This document shows, piece by piece, positions 50,960 through 60,851 of a DNA stretch of 64,000 bases. The stretch is from AC-32 sp963717725. GTDB lineage: Bacteria > Actinomycetota > Thermoleophilia > Gaiellales > Gaiellaceae. The stretch lies in assembly GCA_963717725.1 (NCBI GenBank), contig CAVQWS010000027.1, positions 1 through 64,000 of the forward strand, read 5' to 3'. A model generated the notes under the pieces. That model was not told where the DNA came from. It searched no databases and worked only from the letters and a program-made list of their open reading frames with translations. Each line of letters opens with the position of its first letter. Within the stretch, counting starts at the first letter, position 1. The translations under genes were made by a program, and so were the position numbers.

Positions 50960-52813
50960 TCAGGCTCTTCCTGCCTTGTGGAGTTGGGCATATATGGAGC
51001 GGGCCGTCCGTTCCGGGATGCCGGGCACGCCTTCCAGTTCCTCCTGACTCGCTGCCAGAAACCGCTCGGCCGAGCCGAAGTGCCGCAGCAGCGCTCGCCG
51101 CCGCGCGGGCCCGACGCCCTGGAGGGTGTCGAAGATCGACTCCCGGGCTTTCGCGTCGCGGCGCTGCCGGTGGAAGCCGAGCGCGAAGCGGTGCGCCTCG
51201 TCGCGGATCCGCTGCAGCAAGTGGAGGCCGGCCGAGTCGCGGCCGAGCACGATCGGGTCGGACTGCCCGGGAACGAAGACCTCCTCCTCGCGCTTGGCCA
51301 GCGCGATCACGGCCACGCGCGGCAGGTCATAGGCCTGCATCGCCGCGAGTGCCGCCGCCAGCTGGCCCTTGCCGCCGTCGATCACGACCAGGTTCGGCGT
51401 CCCCGCGAACGACTCGTCGTACTCCTCGGCCGCCGCGCCGTCCTGCAGCCGCGCGAAGCGGCGCGAGACGACCTCCTCGAGTGCGGCGAAGTCGTCCTGT
51501 CCGTCCAGCGAACGCACACCGAACTTGCGGTAGTGCGCCTTCTTCGGCATCGCGTCCTGGAAGACGACCATCGAGCCGACCACCGATTCGCCCTGGATGT
51601 TCGAGATGTCGTAGCACTCGATCCGCAGCGGCAGGCTCTCGAGGTTCAGCGCCTCCCGCAGCTCCTCCAGCGCCTCGACCCGGCGCAGGCGCTTGCGCTC
51701 GGCCTGCACCACCTCCGACTCGAGCGCGAGCCGCGCATTCTCGGTCGCCAGCTCCTGCAGCCGCCGCTTCTCGCCGCGCAGCGGCGCGCGCACCTCGACG
51801 TGCGAACCGCGCCGGTCGGAGAGGAACTGCTCAAGCGCGGCGGTGTCGCCCGCGTCCGGCGGAACGACGATCTGCGGCGGCACGCTCGGGGACGAGCCGT
51901 AGTACTCGATTGCAAACGCTTCGAGCAGCGTCGCCAGGTCCTGGCCCTCGACATTCTCGAGGTGGAAGGCGTAGCGGTCGATCAGGCGGCCGTCACGCAG
52001 CGGGAAGATCTGAACCGCCGCGCGGTCGCCCTCGGCGGCGAGCCCGATCACATCGACACTGCCGACCGAGCGCCGGTCGGCCGCCTGACGCTCGACCAAG
52101 TGCCGCACCGCGAACAGCCGGTTGCGATAGCGAGCCGCCTCCTCGAAGCGCTCGCCATCGGCGGCGTCCGTCATCTTCCGCTCGAGCTCGCGCTGGATCG
52201 GCCGCGTCTCGCCGGAGAGGAACTCGATCACGTTGTCGATGATCTGGCGGTAGTCGTCCTTCGAGATGTAGCCAACGCAAGGCGCCAGGCAGCGTTCGAT
52301 GTGGTAGTCGAGGCACGGGATCCCGCTGTGGCGGCCGGGCTTCGGGCCCTCGCAGGGCCGGTACGGGAAGACGCGATTGAGCACGTCGAGCGTCTCGCGC
52401 ACCTTCTTCGCGTTCGCGTACGGGCCGAAGTAGACGACCCCGCGCCGGTGCCGCTCGCGCGTGAACATCACTCGCGGGTAGTCGTCCTCGACCGTGACCG
52501 CGATGTACGGGAACGACTTGTCGTCGCGCAGGCGGACGTTGAACGGCGGGCGGTGACGCTTGACCAGGTTCTGCTCCAGGTGCAGCGCCTCGACCTCGGT
52601 GTTCGTGACGATCACCTCGACGTCGGCGACCCGCTCCGGCAGCCGCTGGATCGTCGAGCGCGAGTCCGGCGTGGCCTGGAAATACGAGCGCACGCGCGGC
52701 CGCAGCGACTTCGCCTTGCCGATGTAGAGCACCTGGCCGCGCTCGTCGCGGAAGAGGTAGACGCCGGGCTTCGCCGGAAGCCGTTTCAGCTGCTCTTCCA
52801 GGTGTGTGGCCAT
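50960..52813 (-). CDS. uvrC: UvrABC system protein C
   Basis: 617 residues. N-terminal GIY-YIG nuclease (GVYLFRDERGQVLYIGKAKS), the UvrB-binding UVR motif (RELERKMTDAADGERFEEAA), the C-terminal RNase H-like nuclease with YDISNIQGESVVGSMVVF and VIDGGKGQLAAAL, and helix-hairpin-helix GVGPARRRALLRHFGSAERF. It makes both cuts in nucleotide excision repair. The cysteine cluster (CLDYHIERCLAPCVGYI) follows the usual pattern. ATG 52813 fits the domain. The long open frame on the other strand is an artefact of codon bias. Confidence 0.97.
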   Translation of the reverse strand: MATHLEEQLKRLPAKPGVYLFRDERGQVLYIGKAKSLRPRVRSYFQATPDSRSTIQRLPERVADVEVIVTNTEVEALHLEQNLVKRHRPPFNVRLRDDKSFPYIAVTVEDDYPRVMFTRERHRRGVVYFGPYANAKKVRETLDVLNRVFPYRPCEGPKPGRHSGIPCLDYHIERCLAPCVGYISKDDYRQIIDNVIEFLSGETRPIQRELERKMTDAADGERFEEAARYRNRLFAVRHLVERQAADRRSVGSVDVIGLAAEGDRAAVQIFPLRDGRLIDRYAFHLENVEGQDLATLLEAFAIEYYGSSPSVPPQIVVPPDAGDTAALEQFLSDRRGSHVEVRAPLRGEKRRLQELATENARLALESEVVQAERKRLRRVEALEELREALNLESLPLRIECYDISNIQGESVVGSMVVFQDAMPKKAHYRKFGVRSLDGQDDFAALEEVVSRRFARLQDGAAAEEYDESFAGTPNLVVIDGGKGQLAAALAAMQAYDLPRVAVIALAKREEEVFVPGQSDPIVLGRDSAGLHLLQRIRDEAHRFALGFHRQRRDAKARESIFDTLQGVGPARRRALLRHFGSAERFLAASQEELEGVPGIPERTARSIYAQLHKAGRA

Positions 52814-52840
52814 GGCCGGGCAAGGGTAGCCTCCGACCCC

Positions 52841-54172
52841 GTGAGGAAGGCCGTGCTCGCAGCGGCCGTCGCGGCGGCGGCCGTGGGCGGCGTGATCCTG
52901 GCGGTGGTGCTCTCCGGGGGGAGCGGTAGCGATTCGTCTTCCGGGACCGAGGCCACGATTTCTCCGCCGGGGAAGACCACCCGGCCGGCAACGACGCAGT
53001 TGACGACGAAACCGGTGGACACGGGCGGTGGCACGACCACGACCCGCGCGACCACGACCGCCGCCGCGCCTCCACCTCCGCCGCGCGGGCCGCGGGCACG
53101 GACCTTCGTGCTCGGAACGGTGGACGACTCGCTCGTCCAGCAGAGCCAGGCCTTCGCGCGCGAGCAGGTGGACGTCTCCCGCGACGCCGGCTTCGACGCC
53201 GCCGCTGTCTCGGCCACGTGGCAGCGCGGGCAGCGGCGGCCGCCGCCGGCGCTCGTGCACGTCCTCGGCAACGTCGCCGCCGCGACCCGCCAGGCCAACA
53301 TGCAGCTCGTGGTCGTGGCCTGGCACGGGCTCGGCCGCGACACACCGCAGACACCCGCCGAGCGCGCCGACTTCGCCGCCTACGCCGCCGCGCTGGTAAA
53401 GCTCCTGCCGCAGGTGCGGGCCGTGATCGTCGGCAACGAGCCGAATCTGAGCACGTTCTGGAAGCCGCAGTTCGGCGCCGGCGGGAGCGACCTCGCCGCC
53501 CGCGCGTACGCCGACCTGCTCGCGCGCAGCTACGACGCGATCAAGACCGCCCGCCCGTCGGTGCTGGTGCTCGGCGGCGCGCTCTCACCGCGCGGTGGCG
53601 ACCGGCCCGGCGGCTCGCGTCCCACGCACTCGCCGACCGCCTTCATCCGCGACCTCGGCGCGGCCTACCGCGCGAGCGGCCGGGACCGGCCGTTCATGGA
53701 CGCGTTCGCCTTCCACCCGTACATGGAGGCCTCGAAGGATTCGCCGAACACCAGGCACCCGGACAACACGACGATCACGGTCGCCGACTACCCCAAGCTG
53801 GCCTCGCTGCTCGCCCAGGCGTTCCGCGGCACCGCCCAGCCGGGCGAGCGCCTGCCGGTCTACTACACCGAGTTCGGCGTCCAGACCGCCGTGCCGGCCG
53901 CGAAGCGCGGTTTCTACACCGACCTCGACTCGCCGGCCCGCACCGACAGCGTCTCCTTCGGCACCCAGGCCGCCTACTACCGCCGCGCGCTCGAGCTCGC
54001 GTACTGCCAGCCGACCGTCCGCGGGCTGTTCGTCTTCCACACCTTCGACGAGCCGGGCCTCGGCGGCTGGCAGTCGGGGCTCTACTTCGCCGACCGCACG
54101 CCGAAGCCGAGCCTGCCTGCGTTCAAACGCACCATCGCCGACCTGCGCAGCGGCCGGGTGAGCTGCCGCTAG
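52841..54172 (+). CDS. Secreted/anchored glycoside hydrolase-like protein (TIM barrel)
   Basis: 443 residues. N-terminal membrane segment (VLAAAVAAAAVGGVILAVVL), then a Thr/Pro-rich linker (TTTTRATTTAAAPPPPPRGP), then a TIM-barrel-like domain. AVIVGNEPNLSTFW has a GNEP motif (general acid/base Glu) and VYYTEFGVQT has a strand-borne Glu (likely nucleophile), as in clan GH-A glycosidases. DAFAFHPYMEASKD and LFVFHTFDEPGLGGWQSGLY are further conserved-looking parts. Substrate unknown. GTG 52841 opens it, 28 bases from uvrC start in divergent orientation. Confidence 0.82.
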   Translation: MRKAVLAAAVAAAAVGGVILAVVLSGGSGSDSSSGTEATISPPGKTTRPATTQLTTKPVDTGGGTTTTRATTTAAAPPPPPRGPRARTFVLGTVDDSLVQQSQAFAREQVDVSRDAGFDAAAVSATWQRGQRRPPPALVHVLGNVAAATRQANMQLVVVAWHGLGRDTPQTPAERADFAAYAAALVKLLPQVRAVIVGNEPNLSTFWKPQFGAGGSDLAARAYADLLARSYDAIKTARPSVLVLGGALSPRGGDRPGGSRPTHSPTAFIRDLGAAYRASGRDRPFMDAFAFHPYMEASKDSPNTRHPDNTTITVADYPKLASLLAQAFRGTAQPGERLPVYYTEFGVQTAVPAAKRGFYTDLDSPARTDSVSFGTQAAYYRRALELAYCQPTVRGLFVFHTFDEPGLGGWQSGLYFADRTPKPSLPAFKRTIADLRSGRVSCR

Positions 54173-54182
54173 GGTTCGCGCC

Positions 54183-54914
54183 GTGGCCGGGCAGTACGTC
54201 GCCTACACCTTCTTCCGCGTCGATCCCGCCTGGCGGCGGCTCCCGATCGACGAGCGCGCGGCCGGCAAGGACGCCTTCGCCGAGACGGTCGAGGAGTTCG
54301 CCGGACGGATGTCCTCGCTGCGCGCCTACTCGGTCTCGGGCGTCCGCCCCGACGCCGACTTCTTCCTGTGGAAGATCACCGAGCGCTACGAGGATCTCGG
54401 CGAGCTCGGCGCCGCCCTGAACGCGTCGCCGCTCGCCGGCTGGCTCTCGACGCCGTACTCGTATCTCGCGACGACCAAGGCCTCCGAGTACACGAAGGCG
54501 CGCAAGCCGCGGCAGGTAGCGCCGAAGGGCTCGCCGTACCTCGTCGTCTACCCGTTCGTGAAGCTGCGCTCCTGGTACTCGCTGCCGAAGGAAGACCGGC
54601 AGCGCGCGATGGACGAGCACATGCGCGTCGGCCACGAGTTCTCGACGATCGTCAACCACACGACCTATTCGTTCGGGATCGACGACCAGGAGTTCATGAC
54701 CGCCTTCGAGTGCGAGGAGCCGGCCGACTTCATGCACCTGATGCTGACCCTGCGCGACTCCGAGGCGAGCCGCTACACCGAGCGCGACACGCCCATTTTT
54801 GTCGGACGCCATGTTCCGATCCAAGAAGCTTTGGACGCCCTAGACGGTGTGTCATCCGGCCGCGCCGGCCAAGCCGGCACGGCCTCTTCAGCGGCATCGC
54901 AAGCGACGCCTTAG
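54183..54914 (+). CDS. hemQ: Coproheme decarboxylase (HemQ), chlorite dismutase family
   Basis: 243 residues. YVAYTFFRVDPAWRRLP, SGVRPDADFFLWKITERYED, the YLVVYPFVKLRSWYSLPKED segment and YSFGIDDQEFMTAFECEEPA are all typical of HemQ of Gram-positive bacteria. It turns coproheme into heme b, completing haem synthesis that hemA and hemL begin. GTG 54183 is ten bases after the glycosidase gene. The last 20 or so residues (SSGRAGQAGTASSAASQATP) are encoded by REP-like element R3 and are not part of the domain. Confidence 0.92.
   Translation: MAGQYVAYTFFRVDPAWRRLPIDERAAGKDAFAETVEEFAGRMSSLRAYSVSGVRPDADFFLWKITERYEDLGELGAALNASPLAGWLSTPYSYLATTKASEYTKARKPRQVAPKGSPYLVVYPFVKLRSWYSLPKEDRQRAMDEHMRVGHEFSTIVNHTTYSFGIDDQEFMTAFECEEPADFMHLMLTLRDSEASRYTERDTPIFVGRHVPIQEALDALDGVSSGRAGQAGTASSAASQATP
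54856..54910 (+). repeat. Two-hairpin REP-like element R3, within the hemQ end
   Basis: CCGGCCGCGCCGGCCAAGCC and GGCACGGCCTCTTC, then GGCATCGCAAGCGACGCC. Same order and spacing as R1. It supplies the last codons of hemQ; the stop TAG lies just beyond it. Confidence 0.75.
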
Positions 54915-54981
54915 TCGGCCGTCACGCGGAGATCCGCGAGGCGCTGGCCGAGCTCGACGGCGCGGCCGTCAGAGCCGAGGT

Positions 54982-55362
54982 CTAGTACCCATACGAGTGC
55001 TCGTCGCGCCAGACGCGCCACATGGCGAAGCCGGCGAGCACGAACACTGCCAGGAACGCGATCAGGTTCCAGCCGCCGCCGACCGGCTCCCAGAAGCGGA
55101 CGGCGACGTTCACCACCAGCAGCACCGCCGAGCCGTAGAAGACGATCCGCGAGCGGCTCGACCACATCGAGATCTCCTGCCGCCGGTCGCGCCAGGCGAG
55201 GAAGATGAAGTAGGCGATCGCCAGGAAGAACGCGATCTGCGCAAGCAGGAACAGCGAGACGACGGTCGCCTGCAGCTGCAGCACGACGACGATCACCACG
55301 ATCAGCCCGATGATCAGGAAGCCGCGCAGCGTCGGGTTCATGTCGTTCCAGGCGCGCTTCAC
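54982..55362 (-). CDS. Small membrane protein with four helices
   Basis: 126 residues. Hydrophobic stretches: LRGFLIIGLIVVIVVVLQLQ, SLFLLAQIAFFLAIAYFIFL, IVFYGSAVLLVVNVAVRFWE and LIAFLAVFVLAGFAMWRVWR. A positively charged loop (AWRDRRQEISMWSSRSR) lies between helices two and three. GTG 55362 was chosen; ATG 55341 is another option. No family identified. Divergent from bcp with 27 bases between starts. Confidence 0.72.
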   Translation of the reverse strand: MKRAWNDMNPTLRGFLIIGLIVVIVVVLQLQATVVSLFLLAQIAFFLAIAYFIFLAWRDRRQEISMWSSRSRIVFYGSAVLLVVNVAVRFWEPVGGGWNLIAFLAVFVLAGFAMWRVWRDEHSYGY

Positions 55363-55389
55363 GCGGTTCAGCGTAGCTAGAGTCCCGGC

Positions 55390-55836
<447 letters not shown>

Positions 55837-55863
55837 CTGCGCGGAACAGCGGCGCGTCTCACT

Positions 55864-55880
55864 ATGCGGATGAGAGGACT
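55864..55880 (+). repeat. 17-bp duplicate of the tRNA-Leu 3' end (possible att remnant)
   Basis: ATGCGGATGAGAGGACT is identical to 58320-58336, which is the 3' end of the tRNA-Leu(CAG) gene and its flank. Direct orientation, 2456 bases apart. Confidence 0.65.
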
Positions 55881-56193
55881 ATGAGTTCGACCTGCGCGGC
55901 TTCAACCTCTTCCGCGAGCAGAACGGACTCAGACGGCGGGCAAATCGAGGGCTGATCCGTGCGAAGGGGGCTGGTCTCGCGGGCTCGTACGCGTTCCATG
56001 ACCGGAGAGCTACACGCTCGACCCGGCGGTACTGGCTCCAAAAGGTCACTGTCGACGGCAACCTGCGCTGGTTCGGACCAGTCACAGTCCGGCGTTAACT
56101 TCGGCGCAGCTGCTGATGCTTCCAGCCATAACCCGCACAACCTCATCGGCTGACTTCTAGCAACGGCTTGGTTGGGCGCGTAACTGGGCTCAT

Positions 56194-56341
56194 TTGCGAG
56201 CGGATCCGAGGAGCCCTGCAACCGCCGTGGCAGATACCAGATCGAACGCTTCTGGTGGCCTGCGGCTCGCCGATGTCGAGCCGCCCCAGGTCGCCTTCTA
56301 CTGCCCGGACTGCGCGGTCGCGGGAGTTCGAGCGCGAGTAA
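56194..56341 (+). pseudogene. Small CxxC protein remnant, frameshifted
   Basis: The frame from ATG 56194 contains QVAFYCPDCAV, the second knuckle of the same small zinc-ribbon-type protein as at 9504-9731. After CPDCA the in-frame text is meaningless, but one base on reads SREFERE and then a stop at 56339-56341. The first CxxC knuckle is absent, so this is a degenerate copy. Confidence 0.4.
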
Positions 56342-56393
56342 CAATGCACCTTTTGCAAGGGCCACTGGGCGAGCATTGCCGTAGGATCGGCCC

Positions 56394-56699
56394 ATGCAGC
56401 GAATCGTCTTCGTTGGGACACTGACGCCCGGCAGCGAAGAGGCCGCCGCTGACATCGTGCGCGCGGGTCCGCCTTTTGATCCAAGTGAGATCGGGCTTGC
56501 TCGGCACGCCGTCTACCTTGGCGGCTCAGAGGTTGTCTTCGTCTTCGAAGGCTCGGACGTGGAGCAACAGCTCCGCGACCTCATCAACGACCCGGTGGCC
56601 TCGCCGGCGTTCGCGGTTTGGGCGCCCCTCCTCGAAGGAACGCCCGCGATAGCACACGAGCTCTTCTACTGGGAGGCGACTACCGAGCCGAACCCCTAG
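56394..56699 (+). CDS. Small alpha/beta-barrel-like protein
   Basis: 101 residues (QRIVFVGTLTPGSEEAAADI at the start), alternating strands and helices: VYLGGSEVVFVFEGSDVEQQ, LRDLINDPVASPAFAVWAPL. The order and the strand ending in HELFYWEA resemble the dimeric ferredoxin-like (ABM/EthD-like) proteins. No conserved catalytic site was identified. ATG 56394 has a weak upstream site (GTAGGATC). It is 30 bases upstream of the glycosyltransferase and on the same strand. Confidence 0.7.
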   Translation: MQRIVFVGTLTPGSEEAAADIVRAGPPFDPSEIGLARHAVYLGGSEVVFVFEGSDVEQQLRDLINDPVASPAFAVWAPLLEGTPAIAHELFYWEATTEPNP

Positions 56700-56729
56700 C
56701 GCGCTTCCACAACTCGGTTCAACGCTCAG

Positions 56730-58166
56730 ATGGTCAAACTGCGTGAGGTGCAGGTGCAGGCGCTCGACGCCGCCCGGCTCGAGCCGCTGATCGGCCGCGA
56801 CCGAACGGCGCAGTTCGAGCGGGTGGCCGAGGCCACGCAGGCGATGCTCGCCGGCAACTCGGTGCTCAATGTCAACTCGACCGCAGCCGGCGGCGGCGTC
56901 GCCGAGATGCTCCAGACCCTTCTCGCCTATGCGCGCGGCGCCGGTGTCGACGCGCGCTGGCTCGTGATCGAGGGCGACCCTGCCTTCTTCGCGATCACCA
57001 AGCGGATCCACAACGGCCTCTACGGAGACCGCGGCGACGGCGGGGAGCTCGGCGAGCTCGAGCGCCGTCACTACGAGGAGGTGCTCAAGCACAACGCCGA
57101 CGAACTGCTCGCGCTCGTGCGACCCGGCGACGTCGTTCTGATCCACGACCCCCAGCCGGCGGGGCTCGCCCCCGCCGTGAAGCGGACGGGTTCGAAGGTC
57201 GTCTGGCGCTGCCATGTCGGCACGGATACGCCCAACCAGTGGAGCGAGCGTGCCTGGGAGTTCCTGCGACCCTACCTCGCCGACGTGGACGCGATCGTCG
57301 TCTCGCGCGCCGCCTTCGCCCCGCACTGGGCCGATCCGGCGCGCGTACACGTGATCCCGCCGTCGATCGACCCGTTCTCAGCCAAGAACGAGCCGATCTC
57401 CGGCCGTAACGTCCGGCTGACGCTCTCCTTCGTCGGGTTGCTCGACGGCGGCAGCGTCCCGCCCGCCGTCCCGTTCACCCGCCGTGACGGCTCGCCCGGC
57501 CGGATCAATCGCCGCGTCGACGTCCTGCAAACGGGGCCGCCGGCACCGGCAGACGCGCCGCTGATCGTCCAGGTCTCGCGCTGGGATCGAATGAAGGACA
57601 TGCCGGGCGTGATGACCGGCTTCGCACGCCACGTCGATCCCTCACTCGGCGCGCACCTGCTCCTCTGCGGCCCTGCCGTCACCGGCGTGGCCGACGATCC
57701 CGAAGCCGCAGAGGTGTTGAACGAGTGCATCGGCCTCTGGCGGCAGCTGCCGCACGCCATCCGAAGCCGTATCCATCTCGCCTGTACACCAATGGCCGAC
57801 CCCGACGAGGCGGCCTCGATCGTGAATGCGATCCAAAGACACGCGGCGGTCGTCGTCCAGAAGAGCCTCGCCGAAGGCTTCGGCCTCACCGTCGCCGAGG
57901 CGATGTGGAAGGAACGGCCGATCGTCGCGAGCGCGGTTGGCGGCATCTGCGACCAGATCGACGATCACGTGCACGGCCTGCTGGTCGACGAGCCGACCGA
58001 TCTTGCCGCCTATGGTGCCGCGGTCGAGGCGCTCATCCGCGACCGGGCGGAGGCGGCGCGGCTCGCCGGCAACGCACGCGAGCGTGCCGTCAGTGTGTTC
58101 CTCGGCGACCGCCACCTTGAGCAATACGGCCGTCTGTTCGAGCAACTCGCGACCGATCCAGCTTGA
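56730..58166 (+). CDS. treT: Trehalose synthase-like glycosyltransferase (GT4, TreT type)
   Basis: 478 residues. The N-terminal domain has NVNSTAAGGGVAEMLQTLLA (glycine-rich sugar-binding loop) and LIHDPQPAGLAPAVKR; the C-terminal domain has VQVSRWDRMKDMPGVMTGFA and AEGFGLTVAEAMWKERPIVA (the E-x7-E motif that binds the nucleotide sugar). This is the arrangement of TreT, which links ADP- or UDP-glucose with glucose to form trehalose. The CHVGTDTPNQ segment also fits. Partner genes for trehalose are not in the window. It is the only intact large gene inside the tRNA-bounded segment. Confidence 0.9.
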   Translation: MVKLREVQVQALDAARLEPLIGRDRTAQFERVAEATQAMLAGNSVLNVNSTAAGGGVAEMLQTLLAYARGAGVDARWLVIEGDPAFFAITKRIHNGLYGDRGDGGELGELERRHYEEVLKHNADELLALVRPGDVVLIHDPQPAGLAPAVKRTGSKVVWRCHVGTDTPNQWSERAWEFLRPYLADVDAIVVSRAAFAPHWADPARVHVIPPSIDPFSAKNEPISGRNVRLTLSFVGLLDGGSVPPAVPFTRRDGSPGRINRRVDVLQTGPPAPADAPLIVQVSRWDRMKDMPGVMTGFARHVDPSLGAHLLLCGPAVTGVADDPEAAEVLNECIGLWRQLPHAIRSRIHLACTPMADPDEAASIVNAIQRHAAVVVQKSLAEGFGLTVAEAMWKERPIVASAVGGICDQIDDHVHGLLVDEPTDLAAYGAAVEALIRDRAEAARLAGNARERAVSVFLGDRHLEQYGRLFEQLATDPA

Positions 58167-58172
58167 GAATCA

Positions 58173-58202
58173 CCTGGACCAGTGTGCGGGAATGTCACCC
58201 GA
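58173..58202 (-). repeat. 30-bp dispersed repeat, copy E
   Basis: Minus-strand reading TCGGGTGACATTCCCGCACA followed by CTGGTCCAGG, almost identical to copy A at 3898-3927. It starts six bases after the glycosyltransferase stop codon, 54 kb from the other copies and inverted. Confidence 0.75.
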
Positions 58203-58320
58203 AGACGAGTGTTTCGGGCTGTGCGCCGTCGTGGCAGCTCGCTAGGACTGTCCTGTTCGCGGACTGAGTACGGACTAGCCGACACGCCTAACCGAAGGAA
58301 ACCCCTGCTCGTCACAATGA

Positions 58321-58404
58321 TGCGGATGAGAGGACTTGAACCTCCACGGGGTCTCCCCCACACGGACCTGAACCGTGCGCGTCTACCAATTCCGCCACAT
58401 CCGC
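58321..58404 (-). tRNA. tRNA-Leu, anticodon CAG
   Basis: Minus-strand cloverleaf: acceptor GCGGATG with CATCCGC, a long variable arm (GGGGGAGACCCC) typical of class II tRNA-Leu, anticodon stem CACGG/CCGTG around TTCAGGT (anticodon CAG, codon CUG), and T arm GAGGTTCAAGTCCTC. Discriminator A. CCA is not encoded. Its 3' end is the repeated 17-bp site. Confidence 0.94.
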
Positions 58405-58434
58405 GCGGACGGACAGTGTAGCGGCGGTTTTGGC

Positions 58435-60851
58435 ATGAACAGGGGTCTTCTGGCCCTCGCGGTGGCCGCGCTCGCGCTGTCGCTCGTGGGCTCTGCGGCG
58501 CCGCGGCCGCCGGTCGCCGGCGGCCGTCTGGTGGAGCTCGTCGCGCTGCTCGACGGGAAACCGCTCGCCGAGCGTCCGCATGCCCGCGCCGAGATCGACC
58601 GCGAGCAGGCGAGCATCGCCGCCCGTATCAGCGCCACCGTCCCTGGCTCGCGGATCCGCTGGCGCTACCAGCTGGTGCTAAACGGCCTCGCCGTCGTGGC
58701 GCCTGCAGACGCAGCGGCGCGGATCGCGGCGATTCCCGGCGTGCGCGAGGTGCAGCAGAGCGTCCGCTACCACCGTACGCTGTACCAGAGCCCGCGGGTG
58801 ATCGGCGCGCCGCAGGTCTGGGGCCCAACTCTGGCGACCGCGGGCAACGGGATCAAGATCGGCGTGATCGACGACGGTGTCGACCAGTCGCATCCGTTCT
58901 TCTCGCCGGTCGGCTTCTCGATGCCCGCCGGCTATCCCAAGGGCAACACGGCCTACACGACGGCCAAGGTGATCGTCGCGCGCTCGTTCCCGCCCCCGGG
59001 CGCCAACTGGCGCTACGCGAAGCTGCCTGTCGATCCGCAGGAGTCGGAGCACGGGACACACGTGGCCGGGATCGCCGCAGGCGACTACGACACCAGCGCG
59101 CGGGGGCCTAGCGGGCAGGTGCGGGTCTCCGGGGTTGCGCCGCGCGCGTACATCGGCAACTACCGGATCGGGACGATCCCGACGAACGGCATTGGTCCCG
59201 ACGGGAACTCGCCGGAGATCGCGGCGGCAATCGAGCAGGCAGTGCGTGACGGAATGAACGTGATCAACCTCTCGTACGGCGAGCCCGAGATCACGCCCTC
59301 CCGGGACATCGTCGTGCAGGCGATGAACGCCGCCGCCGACGCGGGTGTCGTGCCGGTAATTGCGGCAGGCAACGACTTCGAGGCGGTCGGGCCCGGCTCG
59401 ATCGGCTCCCCTGCGTCGGCGCAGAAGGCGATCGCGGTGGCTGCCGCGACCAAGGGCGGTGTGATCGCGCCCTTCTCCTCCGGTGGGCCCGCCCCGGTGT
59501 CGCTTGCGCTCAAGCCGGACGTGACCGCACCAGGGGTCGGCATCCTCTCCTCGGTGCCCGCGCACGACGGGACCTGGGCGCAGTTCGACGGCACGAGCAT
59601 GGCCTCACCCCACGTCGCCGGGGCCGCAGCGCTGCTACTCCAGCGCCATCCCGGCTGGACGGTCGCTCAGGTGAAGTCGGCGCTCGTCTCCACCGGTAGC
59701 CCCGTGGTGGTCGGCCGCGCCCGTCGAGAGGTGTCCCCGACCCGCGAGGGCGGCGGGATGATCTGGCTGCCGCGCGCCGACCAGCCGCTCGTCTTTGCCC
59801 GGCCGGCGAGCTTCTCGCTCGGGCTGCTGCGGCGCGGCTCCGACTTAAGCTCCTATTTCCTGGGCTCCGACCTGACCGACGCCGGCGGCGGGGCCGGCGT
59901 CTGGCAAGCCTCGGTCCGCCCGCTCGCCAGCGTGCGCGGGGCCGCGGTGAGGGTCGCCGCGACGGTGAACGTCCCCGGGAAGCTGACCCTCGGCGTCGAC
60001 GTCGCCCGCTCGGCCCGTGCAGGCGAGGGCAGCGGCTTCGTCCTGCTCACCCGCGGCGGCCAGACGCGGAGGTTCCCGTACTGGTTCCGCGTCAGCGTGC
60101 CGCGGCTCGGCGGCGAGGGCCACACGCTGCTGCGCCGCCCGGGCCTCTACCGCGGCAACACCCGCGGCCGGCCCGCGCGCGTCAGCTCGTACCGCTACCC
60201 GAGCGCGCCCGGGCCGCTCGGCGTGACGCAGCGCCTCGCCGGACCCGAGCAGGTCTTCCGCTTCGTCATCCACGGGAGGGTCGAGAATGCGGGGGCCGTC
60301 GTCGTCTCGGAGGGACCGGGCTCACACGTCTCGCCGCGGCTCGTGCGAGCGGGGAGCGAGGACCGACTCGCCGGCTACACCGCACTGCCGTTGCGACTAA
60401 ACCCGTACAGGCCGAACTTCTTCGCGGTGATCCCGGCAGTCGGCGTCTTCCGCCCCGCGCCCGGTCCCTACGACCTCGTCTTCGACACGACCAGCCGTCG
60501 CGCGGCCGGGCCCTTCGCCTTCCGCTTCTGGGTCAACGACACCAGCCCGCCCGCGGTCCGGCTGCTGACGCGGACGGTCAGTCGCGGCAAGCGTGCTGCT
60601 GCTCTCCGTCCGCGACCGCGGCTCGGGCGTCGACCCCTCCACGCTGCTCGCGATCGTCGACGGCAGCTTCCACCGCGTCGTCTGGGACAAGGCGCACGGC
60701 CTGGTCGGCGGTCCGGATCCCGACCCTCGGCCGCGGCAGTCACAAGCTGGTCTTCACCGCCTCCGACTACCAGGAGGCGAAGAACAACGAGAACGCGAGC
60801 GGGACGCTGCCGAACACGCGGCGTCTGACGGCCACGTTCAGCGTGCGCTAG
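58435..60851 (+). CDS. Subtilisin-like serine protease (S8), C-terminal end frameshifted
   Basis: About 800 residues. Signal peptide (RGLLALAVAALALSLVGSAA), an inhibitor I9-like propeptide (about 35-120), then the S8 catalytic domain: Asp in GVIDDGVDQSHP, His in EHGTHVAGIAAG, the oxyanion Asn in IAAGND, and Ser in FDGTSMASPHVAGAAALL. A fibronectin-like C-terminal region follows. The original frame turns into arginine/proline-rich nonsense after position 60590, while frames +1 (VLLLSVRDRGSGVDPSTLL) and then +2 (HKLVFTASDYQEAKNNENAS) continue the domain to a stop at 60849-60851. Two single-base changes explain this. The enzyme core should be unaffected. Confidence 0.88.

Larger units (their letters stand above)
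55837..56393. other. Decayed region with tRNA and zinc-ribbon remnants
   Basis: 557 bases without an intact gene. It starts near a 17-bp copy of the tRNA-Leu 3' end (55864-55880), continues with non-coding-looking sequence, and ends with a broken small CxxC frame (56194-56341). Average GC is a little lower than in the flanks. This is the left end of a segment closed on the right by the tRNA-Leu gene. Confidence 0.55.

Noticed and set aside
50759..52840. Very long open frame opposite uvrC, joined to the glycosidase gene
   Set aside because: The frame mirrors uvrC codon bias, has no recognisable domain before 52841, and the glycosidase starts cleanly at GTG 52841 with its own membrane segment.
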